Positions 8,457 through 16,293 of a stretch of DNA of 36,731 bases are shown piece by piece. The notes below the pieces were generated by a model, which was given only the letters and a program-made list of their open reading frames with translations, searched no databases and was not told the DNA's origin. Numbering within the stretch: position 1 is the stretch's first letter; each line of letters begins with the position of its first letter. The translations under genes and the position numbers were made by a program. The DNA is from Candidatus Electronema sp. (GTDB lineage: Bacteria; Desulfobacterota; Desulfobulbia; Desulfobulbales; Desulfobulbaceae). Location of the stretch: positions 1 through 36,731 of the forward strand of contig JAPEVH010000012.1 in NCBI GenBank assembly GCA_026645415.1, read 5' to 3'.

Positions 8457-8623
8457 AGCACCCTTGATGTTTTTCTACGAGAAGCAGGGAGGCTCAATCA
8501 TCAGGACACGGGAAGGTGCTCTTGGAGGATCTTTTTCTTGACAAAGTCCTGCCGTAGTCCTACTTTGGCTGCTACATTCATTCTGTAGTCACGTAGAATA
8601 CTTACCAGAGCAAAAGCACGTTG

Positions 8624-9874
8624 ATGACCAAACCTCTCCGCATTCTTCACACCTCTGACTGGCACTTGGGCCGAATGCTGCACGGGCGGCAGCGGCACAA
8701 GGAGTTTGCCGCCTTGCTCAACTGGCTGTATGAAACCGCTGTCCATCATGAGGTGGACATCCTGCTGGCCGCTGGTGACATCTTCGACACCACCACGCCT
8801 GGTGCTAAGACCCAGCAGCTCTACTACAATTTCCTCTGCCAGATGGCTGCCTCGCCCTGTCGCCACTTGGTAGTGACCGCAGGCAACCACGATTCCCCCT
8901 CCTTCCTCAGCGCGCCTAAAGAACTGCTTCGCGCCCTGAACATCCACGTCATTGCGGCCAAAGCGGCTACGCCTGCGGATGAAGTGCTGCTCCTGCACAA
9001 CCAGCAGGACGAGCCGGAAGCCATAGTCTGTGCTGTGCCCTTTCTTCGTGACCGCGACCTCCGCAGTGCTGCGCCCGGCCAGAGCATAGAGGAACGCGAG
9101 CGTGACTTGGCTGATGGTCTCCGGCGGCACTATGCTGAGATCTGCACTGTGGCTGAAGCCCTACAGCAGAGCCTGCCTCAACCAGTGCCGGTCATTGGCA
9201 TGGGCCATCTCTTTGCCGCAGGCGGCAGCGTGATCGAGGGCGACGGCAGCCGCAAGCTCTATGTTGGCTCCTTGGCCTGCGTAGGCGCGGATGCCTTTCC
9301 TCCTCTGCTCGATTATGTGGCCTTGGGCCATCTGCACACGCCGCAGCTCGTGCAGGGTAACGAGACCCGCCGTTACAGCGGCGCGCCCTTAGTCATGAGC
9401 TTTGCTGAGGCAGGCAAGGAGAAAGGCATCTGTTTGGTTGATTTCCCTGAACACGAACACGGGCCGCAGGTGCAGACCCTACCAGTGCCGGTCTTTCAGG
9501 AGATCAGAAGCGTCCGGGGAAGCTGGCCGGAGATTGCTGAGGAGCTTGCACGGCTGCGGGCAGGACAGGGCAAGCTGTGGCTAGAGGTGGTGCATGAGGA
9601 CAGCGAGCTGATCAGTGATCTGCGGGAGCAGGTGGAGCAGCTCGTTGCTGGTTCAGAGCTGGAAGTCCTCCGCATTCGCAGTCTACGCCCTGCTGATCAG
9701 GGCCTCTGTGCGGAAAGCGAAGGCGAGACGCTGGCCGAGCTGGAGCATGAGCAGGTCTTTCTTCGTTGCTTAGTGGCGCATGAGATTCCAGCAGAGCAGC
9801 AGTCCGGCTTGCTGATTGCTTATCAGGAGATTACTCACGATCTGTTTGCCGATGACCCGCTGGCTGGCCTGTGA
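8624..9874 (+). CDS. sbcD: Exonuclease SbcD (Mre11-like nuclease subunit)
   Basis: The 416-residue protein has all calcineurin-like phosphoesterase motifs of SbcD: HTSDWHLG (D12, H14), GDIFD (D52), GNHDSPSFLSAPKELL (N88, H89, D90) and ALGHLHTPQ. With SbcC it forms the SbcCD complex, which cleaves hairpins and protein-blocked DNA ends in an ATP-dependent way in the cytoplasm. The ATG at 8624 is preceded by an in-frame TTG at 8621, and neither has a good Shine-Dalgarno sequence. Unusually, sbcC does not follow directly. It begins 2.8 kb downstream, after four opposite-strand genes. Confidence 0.95.
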   Translation: MTKPLRILHTSDWHLGRMLHGRQRHKEFAALLNWLYETAVHHEVDILLAAGDIFDTTTPGAKTQQLYYNFLCQMAASPCRHLVVTAGNHDSPSFLSAPKELLRALNIHVIAAKAATPADEVLLLHNQQDEPEAIVCAVPFLRDRDLRSAAPGQSIEERERDLADGLRRHYAEICTVAEALQQSLPQPVPVIGMGHLFAAGGSVIEGDGSRKLYVGSLACVGADAFPPLLDYVALGHLHTPQLVQGNETRRYSGAPLVMSFAEAGKEKGICLVDFPEHEHGPQVQTLPVPVFQEIRSVRGSWPEIAEELARLRAGQGKLWLEVVHEDSELISDLREQVEQLVAGSELEVLRIRSLRPADQGLCAESEGETLAELEHEQVFLRCLVAHEIPAEQQSGLLIAYQEITHDLFADDPLAGL

Positions 9875-9892
9875 GATGGAGGCTCAGGCAGA

Positions 9893-10480
9893 TCAATCCT
9901 CAACATATAAGGTCTTGGTGATGCCAATCACCAAAATAGGGCAGCCCGACCGACCGCCGACTTCAATGCGCGGCAGGAGATTGCTTATATGGGTGGTGGA
10001 TGCTCCGTAAGAGGAGGCTTGGCCAAGCTCATTAAAGATCTCTTGCAGCTCATCGCAGCGAGTGATGATGACCCCAACGCTGATGGCCCGCAGGTCGAAC
10101 AGCAGGCGGAATTTGTTCAGATCGCGGTCAAAGTCGAGGTCTTTGTTGTTCCACTCTATTTCAAGGGCAACCCGGTTCTTGAAGCAGTCAACCTTATGAT
10201 TTGGCGTGTCCATCGTTTTGTCATCAACAACAACATGGGTGGAAAAGTCCTTCTCCGCCCAGCCCCGCTGATACAGATATCTGTCAATATGCTCAAAGAC
10301 CTGCGATTTGCTCCTGCTTGGGTTCATGATCCAGCTCTTCTTTAAGCGGAACTGATCAAGAACAGCGATAATGTCCTGCCATTCTTGGGGGAAGTCTTCC
10401 TTGAGAATCGCGCAGGCATGTTTCCATTCATGGATTTCGTAGTTCTTCCTGATCTCGGCTGGAAACAAATCAAGGCTCAT
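9893..10480 (-). CDS. BglII/BstYI-family type II restriction endonuclease
   Basis: The 195-residue protein matches this family along its length from memory: 'YEIHEWKHACAIL' near the start, 'HKVDCFKNRVALEIEWNNKD', 'RLLFDLRAISVGVIITR', 'SYGASTTHISNLLPRI' and 'GCPILVIGITK'. The PD-(D/E)xK-type catalytic acids are probably D98, E107 and E109. The ATG at 10480 is chosen because GGGAG lies five bases upstream. In-frame ATG and TTG codons at 10492 and 10501 lack such a site. No methyltransferase is visible on either side. The gene faces away from sbcD and towards its end. The recognition site cannot be deduced. AGATCT, the BglII site, occurs in this window (for example 23985-23990), so an active enzyme with that specificity would need protection. 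Confidence 0.85.
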   Translation of the reverse strand: MSLDLFPAEIRKNYEIHEWKHACAILKEDFPQEWQDIIAVLDQFRLKKSWIMNPSRSKSQVFEHIDRYLYQRGWAEKDFSTHVVVDDKTMDTPNHKVDCFKNRVALEIEWNNKDLDFDRDLNKFRLLFDLRAISVGVIITRCDELQEIFNELGQASSYGASTTHISNLLPRIEVGGRSGCPILVIGITKTLYVED

Positions 10481-10563
10481 GTATTCTCCCATTGACAGCA
10501 AAACATCTCAATTCGACAGGCCGCACCTTATCATCTTGCTGATGCGCAGGCAATGGAAAATGT

Positions 10564-10602
10564 CTCCCTCGCAGATGGAGATTCGGAGCATCGGCGAGGG
10601 AG
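10564..10602. repeat. Hairpin element, copy 1
   Basis: Perfect nine-base arms CTCCCTCGC (10564-10572) and GCGAGGGAG (10594-10602) surround a 21-base loop in the gap between the vapC-like gene and the BglII-like gene. A further CGAGGGAG lies at 10656-10663. The reverse complement of this element resembles the hairpin at 12460-12500, sharing CTCCxTCGxCGATGCTCC. There is no T-run, so it is probably not a simple terminator. It looks like a dispersed intergenic repeat. Confidence 0.6.
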
Positions 10603-10679
10603 TTAGCGCGGTTCTCAGCCAAGATTGTTTCAAGCAATAGGCACAACTGCTTCGACGAGGGAGCAAACGAGATGTCTGC

Positions 10680-11060
10680 CTATGTCCAGTTGATCACAGG
10701 CAAATCAGTCAATTTGGTGAACTCACGGTCAGCCGTGACTAAGCCTGCACCCTCGCGCAGTGCCATTGCCGCAATGATCGCATCAGGCAACTTCAGACGA
10801 GATTGCTGCCGGATCGTGATGATCTTCTCTATCAAAGCCGTATCATCGGCTGCCAAGCCTAACACCTCAACCCGCTGAAGAAATTGATGGAAAAGCTGGC
10901 GGTCAACATCAGTCAAGCCAGAGAAAGCAAGGAATTCTATCCTGCTGATCACTGAAATACCAATCCATTCAGCTTGCCGGAGCAGCTCAACAAGCTGGGC
11001 ATCTCCTTGCAGCAGGGCGACGATAGCATTCGTGTCCAGCAGGCAGCGTTCACCACTCAT
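10680..11060 (-). CDS. vapC: VapC-type PIN-domain ribonuclease toxin
   Basis: This 126-residue PIN domain has the expected acidic quartet: D9 (LLDTN), E42 (SRIEFL), D93 (LPDAIIAAMA) and D111 (TADREF). PIN toxins of type II toxin-antitoxin modules cleave tRNA or rRNA when freed from their antitoxin. Its start overlaps the end of the upstream antitoxin gene by 11 bases, the usual antitoxin-toxin arrangement. All catalytic residues are present, so it looks intact. It is part of the opposite-strand insert separating sbcD from sbcC. Confidence 0.88.
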   Translation of the reverse strand: MSGERCLLDTNAIVALLQGDAQLVELLRQAEWIGISVISRIEFLAFSGLTDVDRQLFHQFLQRVEVLGLAADDTALIEKIITIRQQSRLKLPDAIIAAMALREGAGLVTADREFTKLTDLPVINWT

Positions 11061-11268
11061 CTCGCAGGCTCCTCTGCATTGTTAGCGCGTCTCCTTTCCA
11101 TAAAAGCTGTCCGGCCAGATCAGAGAAATCATAGTGCTGACGTGAGGCAGCAGCAGGGTGCAGCACCAGCACTACCTGCACCTCTCCTCCCGGAACAAGC
11201 CGGGTGGGTATGTCAATGTGCAGGCGGCCCGAAGCATTGATGGTGGTTGTCAGTTCAAGCACTTCCAT
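11050..11268 (-). CDS. Antitoxin partner of the VapC-type toxin
   Basis: The 72-residue product begins MEVLELTTTINASGRLHIDI, then 'PGGEVQVVLVLHP', and ends in 'DFSDLAGQLLWKGDAL'. The N-terminal beta-rich half with TTxINxxGRL and the C-terminal toxin-wrapping segment match small antitoxins found directly upstream of PIN toxins. The ATG at 11268 is preferred because homologues of this type start at MxxLxLTTxI. An in-frame ATG at 11301 would add 11 poorly conserved residues. The pair is probably autoregulated through the DNA-binding N terminus, but no operator is obvious to me. Confidence 0.75.
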   Translation of the reverse strand: MEVLELTTTINASGRLHIDIPTRLVPGGEVQVVLVLHPAAASRQHYDFSDLAGQLLWKGDALTMQRSLRDEW

Positions 11269-11317
11269 AGTGGTCTCAGGTGTAGAAGATGATCTGCGCA
11301 TTCTATTAAGGACAAAG

Positions 11318-11342
11318 TGTTGGGCTGAGAATCAGCCCAACA
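11318..11342 (-). terminator. Perfect hairpin after the NDT-like/cold-shock fusion gene
   Basis: Eleven-base perfect arms (TGTTGGGCTGA at 11318-11328, TCAGCCCAACA at 11332-11342) enclose a three-base loop, 13 bases past the stop of the fusion gene. Read on the minus strand the stem is followed by CTTTGTCC, a weak T-tract. It probably separates the fusion gene from the toxin-antitoxin pair. Confidence 0.6.
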
Positions 11343-11355
11343 TGCTATTGTGGTG

Positions 11356-12279
11356 CTATTTATCAACTACAATGACATGCGTTCCTGTCGGCCCACCTCT
11401 ATTCTCTCCTATAATGAATTCTACAGTATCACCAACTGCAATTGATGAATCTTTACCTGTTTCAAGGAAGAGGCTATAAGTTTGTGCGTTTTTTCCCTTT
11501 ATAGTTGCAAAAGCGCAGCCCTTTTCCTTGAGAATCCGATTTATGCTCCCTTGGAGCTTAGTACCCTCAATGAAGACTGACGAGGCACGTTTGCTTCTTG
11601 CTTTTGGCAGAGCCGGAAGCGGAAGAAAAAGCACCTTGGAACCTTCTGTAGGAGTCATTTCATCGGAGAAACAATAGTCATGGTTGAACCAATAGCTTTC
11701 ATCATCTGACTTAATAAATCCAAAATGCCTGTCTGGTTTCCAAAGCTCAATGTTCCCATGAAGCCACTTGCCGTCATCATGCTCAGAAGTATCTGAATAT
11801 GAACAATCTATTTCGGATAAGGAAACAAGTTTAGCTTCATCTCCCTTCTCTTGTCTTAACGCATCAATGGCACGGCCGAGTTCTTCTTTCAATCTTGTTG
11901 CACCAGCGAAGGTGAAATCATACCAAATGACCCGCCATTGACGAAGGTCAAAAGGAACATCGTCCTTATTTTGCGAGATCAGAATAACTCGTTTCCAAAG
12001 AGCATGACACAGACCAAGCTCATACATCACATTCGGATTTTTGCCTGTGCAATCAGCAATAATAAGTTCAGCCGTTTGAATCGAATCCCAAATATCACCG
12101 AGAATTCCTTGGGCTGAATATATCTCGTCTGCTCTCTTGCACTGCATTCCCATATACTCAACTTGAGGCTTGATGCCATGTTCGTACACCGCCGTGAGTG
12201 CCTCCTGAAAAGGCATAAGCACGAAACAAACTCCGGGCTTCGGATCATGCTTTCTCACAAAAAATTCTGAAGCCTTCAT
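11356..12279 (-). CDS. Nucleoside-deoxyribosyltransferase/TIR-like domain fused to two cold-shock-like OB folds
   Basis: The product is 307 residues. Residues about 17-121 form a Rossmann-like domain: 'CFVLMPFQ', 'CKRADEI' (D51, E52), 'GDIWDSIQTAELIIADCTGK', 'NPNVMYELGLCHAL' (E87) and 'DVPFDLRQWRVIWYDF'. This is the pattern of the nucleoside 2-deoxyribosyltransferase/TIR-related superfamily, whose members cleave N-glycosidic bonds of nucleotides and recur in antiviral systems. After a linker come two cold-shock-like modules: about 174-225 ('GNIELWKPDRHFGFIKSDD', 'YWFNHDY') and about 243-305 ('GSINRILKEKGCAFATIKGK', 'GDTVEFIIGE'). These would bind single-stranded nucleic acid. GGAGG at 12286-12290, six bases before the ATG, makes this the firmest start in the region. 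The function is inferred: a nucleic-acid-triggered nucleotide-degrading effector is plausible, but a housekeeping role is not excluded. Confidence 0.7.
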   Translation of the reverse strand: MKASEFFVRKHDPKPGVCFVLMPFQEALTAVYEHGIKPQVEYMGMQCKRADEIYSAQGILGDIWDSIQTAELIIADCTGKNPNVMYELGLCHALWKRVILISQNKDDVPFDLRQWRVIWYDFTFAGATRLKEELGRAIDALRQEKGDEAKLVSLSEIDCSYSDTSEHDDGKWLHGNIELWKPDRHFGFIKSDDESYWFNHDYCFSDEMTPTEGSKVLFLPLPALPKARSKRASSVFIEGTKLQGSINRILKEKGCAFATIKGKNAQTYSLFLETGKDSSIAVGDTVEFIIGENRGGPTGTHVIVVDK

Positions 12280-12657
12280 AAGATGCCTCCATCAGTTTCG
12301 TGGTTGACAAGTCGGGTTGAGCAGGTCTATATAGGCCAACTCGATAAAATACGGTTGAAATATGCCCGGCAGGATAGCATGTTTTTTTGTAAAACGCCAC
12401 GTTGAAGAGAGATGAGAATTGAAGAAGATAACGCAAAAGCATACTTCATCCTACCACCACCTCCATCGGCGATGCTCCCGGCGACCTTCGACTATGGAGG
12501 CGGCCTCGACAGCCTGTCAAGATCGGCTGGCATTATCAGAGCACATTTTCCTGTTGACAAGGTACTGATGCCGGGACTACGCTGGCCGGACACCTCTTTC
12601 CGCAGTCACCCGGCACAGTTGCCTGAACTGCCTATAACACTCTGAACCTGCTGCATC
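12280..12657. other. 378-base noncoding gap before sbcC
   Basis: This gap separates the divergent fusion gene and sbcC. It holds the GGAGG ribosome binding site of the fusion gene (12286-12290, minus), an AT-rich stretch near 12330-12400 suited to a promoter but without a clear -35/-10 pair, and the hairpin repeat at 12460-12500. Short open frames here have no recognisable product and no ribosome binding site. Confidence 0.5.
12460..12500. repeat. Hairpin element, copy 2
   Basis: Perfect seven-base arms CCTCCAT (12460-12466) and ATGGAGG (12494-12500) enclose a 27-base loop. The left part, CTCCATCGGCGATGCTCC, closely resembles the reverse complement of the element at 10564-10602. The two copies are therefore in opposite orientation, flanking the toxin-antitoxin pair and the fusion gene. 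Confidence 0.55.
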
Positions 12658-15600
12658 ATGCGCATTCTCAAGCTCCGCCTAAGCAACCTCAACTCCCTGA
12701 CCGGCAACTGGGAGCTGGACTTCACCGGCCCAGCCTTTGCTGACGGCATCTTTGCCATTACCGGCCCGACCGGGGCAGGCAAGACCACCATCCTTGATGC
12801 ACTCTGTCTGGCCCTGTACGGCAGCACACCCCGCCTTGGCAGAATCACCCAAGGCAACAATGAAATCATGTCTAGGCAAAGCGGCGAGTGTTTTGCTGAA
12901 GTGGACTTTGCCACCGAGCAGGGCGGCTTCCGCTGCCGCTGGGATCAGCACCGCAGCAGGACGGGCAGGCTTCAGGCCGCAAAGCGAGAGCTGGCCCGTT
13001 TGGACGGCCGGATTCTTGCCGAGAAGGTGAGAGAGGTTGAGACCAAGGTCGAGGAGCTGACTGGCATGGATGCGGAACGCTTCACCCGCTCCATGCTGCT
13101 GGCTCAGGGCAAGTTTGATGCCTTTCTCCAAGCCCCGCCAGATAAGCGCGCCCCGATTCTGGAGCAGATTACTGGCACGGAGCTTTATAGCTGCATTTCC
13201 ATCCGGGTGCATGAGCGTTGCAAGGCGGAAAAGGAGGCGCAGCGTCAGCTTCAGGAGCAGGCTGATGCCTTGCGTCTGCTGACCGCTGAGGAAGAGGCCG
13301 GGCTGCGGCAGAAGCTGACTGATCTGCATTGTGAGGAAGCAAAGCTCAAGACGGAGGCCGACCAACTGACTGCGCTGCTGGCTTGCTTAGAGAAAATCGC
13401 GGCCCTGCGGCAGGAGCTGGCCAAGATCAGCATCGAGCAAGCTGGGCTGGCAGCAGAGCGGCAGAACTTTGCTCCTGTAGCGGAGCGGCTGGCGCGGGCC
13501 GAGCAGGCTTTAGCCTTGGAAGGAGATTATGCCGCCTTGACTGCCCTGCGGGAGCAGCAGAACAAGGATAGGCAGGCAGCAGCAGATCTGCGGAGCAAGC
13601 TCCCGGACTTGGACGCTGCACTCAAAACTGCTGCGGAGCTGCTGCGGCAGAGTACGGAACTGCTGATGGAGAAGAAGAGCGAGCAGGAACAGGGCAGCCT
13701 GCTGATCAGGCAGGTGCGGGAGTTGGATGTCCGCATTGAGGAGAAGAAGAGTGCTCTCAAGAAGCAGGATGCTGTCTGTGCCGACCTGCGGCAAAAAAAT
13801 GCTGATGATCTAAAAAAATGCCAAGGCTTAGAGAGGAAGAGCAGTGCGTTGGAGATACAGCAGCAGCAGAGCGCGGCCTACCTTGCCGAGCATCAGGCGG
13901 ACAAAGGTTTGCTCACCGAGCTAACTGGCATCTGTCGGCAGGTGGAGCAGTTGACTGGGTTGAACAAGCGGCTGGAGGCAGTCGAGACGGCCTGTCTTAA
14001 GGCAGACAAGCAGCTCATCAAGAGCAAGCAGCTTGGGCAGAACAAGGCAGAGCATTGCCGAGCCGCAGAGCAGTTGCTGGCCGAGACGAAAGAAGCGCGG
14101 GCAGCAGCGGAGGAAAAGCTGGCCCAGCTCCTGCAAGGCCGTCGCCCGGCAGAGCTGCGGCTGGAGCAGAATGCGCTGACCAAGCTGACAGAACTGCTCC
14201 GGCAGCAGGAGCTGCTGGCTCAGGATCTGACTGTTCTGCGCCAGCGGCAGGAGCAGAACACTGCCGCCACAATCGAGCTGACAGGCAAGCTCGACACCTT
14301 GGGCCAGCAGCGGGATGCGGCCCGGCAGGAGGAAGAGAAGCAGCGGGCCGTGGCTGCCTTTGCCAGTCGGGTTCGCAGTCTGGAAGAGGAGCGGGCGCGG
14401 CTGCAAGATGACCATGAATGTCCGCTCTGCGGCTCGCTGGAACATCCTTACGCGCAAGGCAATCTGCCGCTCTTGGATGAGGCGGACCAAGCAGCCCAAG
14501 CAGCAGCAACGGCTCTGCGGCAGGCTGAGGAGTCGCTCAATAAAGCGGGCAAGGAGCAGGCGCGGCTGGAACAGAAAGCACAGCATCTTGCTGATCAGCT
14601 CGCGGAAAAGAACACCGCAGCACAGGATATGCAGGCGGAGACAGCGCAGCTCTGCAAGGAATTATCTCTTGCTACTGATCAGATTCAACTAACCGAGATT
14701 GAACAGCGACTGCTCGCCAACCAGCAGCTTGTGCAGACGGCTGAGGAGCTGACCGAGCAAATCAGCCAGCTCGGTAAAGCATTAGAGCAGCAGCAGGCAG
14801 CGCAGGCTCTGGCCGTCCAAGAGCGGGACAAGGCTGCCGCAGCGTATGAACAAGCAGAGGCGGAGCAGCGGCGGCTGGCGGAGCAGCAGGCAGAATTGAA
14901 GCAGGAGCTGGCAGAGAAGCAGCAGCAGCTCGTGCAGGAAGTGGCGGTCTATGGCATCACTGTTGAGCTGGAAAAGCTGGCTGCTACGTTGACTACCCGC
15001 AAGGAGGCATGGCAGGAGCAGCAGGACAAATGCCAAGCAGCGCAAGAGCAGCTTTCCGCCCTTGAGACAGAGGTGAAAGTGCTGCGGGCGGGCATTGACT
15101 CGCGGACAGGGCAGTTAGAGACGGCAGAGCTGCTCTTCAAGGAGCTGGGTCAAGAACTAACGAGCATGGCTGCTGACCGGTTTGAGCTGTTTGCTGACAA
15201 GGTGCCTGATAAGGAGGAAAAGCGGCTGACAACGGCGGTTGAGGCAGCGGAACGGGCCATGCAGCAGGTGCAGGAACAGCGGCAGCAGGCTGCTGATCAG
15301 CTTGCCCAGCAGCACACGCTGATCAAAAGCCGGGAGACAGCGGCAGCGGAAAGAACAGAGCCGCTTCAGCTGCAAGAGGCGGTCTTTGTCCAGCGGCTGA
15401 ATGAGAGCAGTTTTGCTGCTGAAACAGACTGGCTGGCGGCCCGGCTGCCGGAGCAGGAACGGAAGGTGCTCCGTCAACAGGCAGATGCGCTGTGCCGCCG
15501 GGAGGAGGAATTGCAAACCCGGCACAAAGATCGGCAAGACCGGCTGGCGGCAGAGGAGCAAGCGCATCTTGCCACAGGTCAGGAGCCGGACAAGCTGCGC

Positions 15601-16254
15601 TTGGCCCAAGAGGAGTTGAACGAGCGTCGCACAGAAATAGTCAAGATGATTGGCTCAGAGCAGCAGCGGCTGATGGCCAATGAAGAGCAGCGCGGCAAAC
15701 AAGTCGAGCTATTGAGCAAGCTGGATGGGCAAAACCGGGAATGCCTGCGCTGGCGGCAGCTTGACGACCTTATCGGCTCGGCAGACGGCAAGAAGTACCG
15801 CAACTTTGCCCAAGGCTTGACCTTTGAGCAGATGGTCGTTCATGCGAACCGGCAATTAGCGCGGATGACCGACCGCTACCAATTGGTGCGCGACCAAGGC
15901 CAACCCTTGGAGCTGAACGTCACCGACAGATGGCAGGCCGATGAAATCCGTTCTGCCAAGAACCTGTCTGGCGGCGAAAGTTTTGTCGTTAGTCTGGCCT
16001 TGGCCCTTGGTCTTTCCGGTATGGCAGGCGGCAAGGTGGAATCGCTTTTTCTTGACGAGGGCTTTGGCACCTTGGATGATGAAGCCTTGGAAACGGCCTT
16101 AGAAAGTCTGGCCGAGCTGCGCCGCGAAGGGCGACTGATCGGGGTGATCTCGCACGTTGCTGCCCTCAAGGAACGGATTGCCTGTAGGATAGAGGTGCTG
16201 CCCAAAGCAGGTGGCCGAAGCCTTATCAAAGGGCCGGGAGTGCGGCGGTTGTAG
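12658..16254 (+). CDS. sbcC: Exonuclease SbcC (Rad50-like ATPase subunit)
   Basis: The 1198-residue SMC-like protein has a Walker A motif GPTGAGKTTILDALCLALYG near residues 38-57 and very long Gln/Glu/Ala-rich coiled coils. A zinc hook CPLC sits at residues 588-591. The ABC signature LSGGES is near 1103, and the Walker B FLDEGFGTLDDEAL near 1130. With SbcD it forms the SbcCD nuclease that opens hairpins and processes blocked double-strand ends. It is longer than the roughly 1050-residue E. coli protein because of extended coils. The ATG has little Shine-Dalgarno sequence. Separation from sbcD by opposite-strand genes implies it needs its own promoter. Confidence 0.95.
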   Translation: MRILKLRLSNLNSLTGNWELDFTGPAFADGIFAITGPTGAGKTTILDALCLALYGSTPRLGRITQGNNEIMSRQSGECFAEVDFATEQGGFRCRWDQHRSRTGRLQAAKRELARLDGRILAEKVREVETKVEELTGMDAERFTRSMLLAQGKFDAFLQAPPDKRAPILEQITGTELYSCISIRVHERCKAEKEAQRQLQEQADALRLLTAEEEAGLRQKLTDLHCEEAKLKTEADQLTALLACLEKIAALRQELAKISIEQAGLAAERQNFAPVAERLARAEQALALEGDYAALTALREQQNKDRQAAADLRSKLPDLDAALKTAAELLRQSTELLMEKKSEQEQGSLLIRQVRELDVRIEEKKSALKKQDAVCADLRQKNADDLKKCQGLERKSSALEIQQQQSAAYLAEHQADKGLLTELTGICRQVEQLTGLNKRLEAVETACLKADKQLIKSKQLGQNKAEHCRAAEQLLAETKEARAAAEEKLAQLLQGRRPAELRLEQNALTKLTELLRQQELLAQDLTVLRQRQEQNTAATIELTGKLDTLGQQRDAARQEEEKQRAVAAFASRVRSLEEERARLQDDHECPLCGSLEHPYAQGNLPLLDEADQAAQAAATALRQAEESLNKAGKEQARLEQKAQHLADQLAEKNTAAQDMQAETAQLCKELSLATDQIQLTEIEQRLLANQQLVQTAEELTEQISQLGKALEQQQAAQALAVQERDKAAAAYEQAEAEQRRLAEQQAELKQELAEKQQQLVQEVAVYGITVELEKLAATLTTRKEAWQEQQDKCQAAQEQLSALETEVKVLRAGIDSRTGQLETAELLFKELGQELTSMAADRFELFADKVPDKEEKRLTTAVEAAERAMQQVQEQRQQAADQLAQQHTLIKSRETAAAERTEPLQLQEAVFVQRLNESSFAAETDWLAARLPEQERKVLRQQADALCRREEELQTRHKDRQDRLAAEEQAHLATGQEPDKLRLAQEELNERRTEIVKMIGSEQQRLMANEEQRGKQVELLSKLDGQNRECLRWRQLDDLIGSADGKKYRNFAQGLTFEQMVVHANRQLARMTDRYQLVRDQGQPLELNVTDRWQADEIRSAKNLSGGESFVVSLALALGLSGMAGGKVESLFLDEGFGTLDDEALETALESLAELRREGRLIGVISHVAALKERIACRIEVLPKAGGRSLIKGPGVRRL

Positions 16255-16293
16255 GATAGTCCAAAGAACTATGATGTTCCTAATAAGTTGACC

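Noticed and set aside
8501-9130. Long minus-strand open frame opposite sbcD
   Set aside because: Most of it is the antisense of the conserved SbcD nuclease motifs and has no recognisable product of its own; only the last 40 codons were kept as a weak finding.
12412-12645. Small plus-strand open frame before sbcC
   Set aside because: It runs through the hairpin repeat, lacks a ribosome binding site and has a low-complexity, non-family sequence.
12679-13365. Minus-strand open frames inside sbcC
   Set aside because: They are antisense shadows of a GC-biased coiled-coil gene with unmistakable SbcC motifs.
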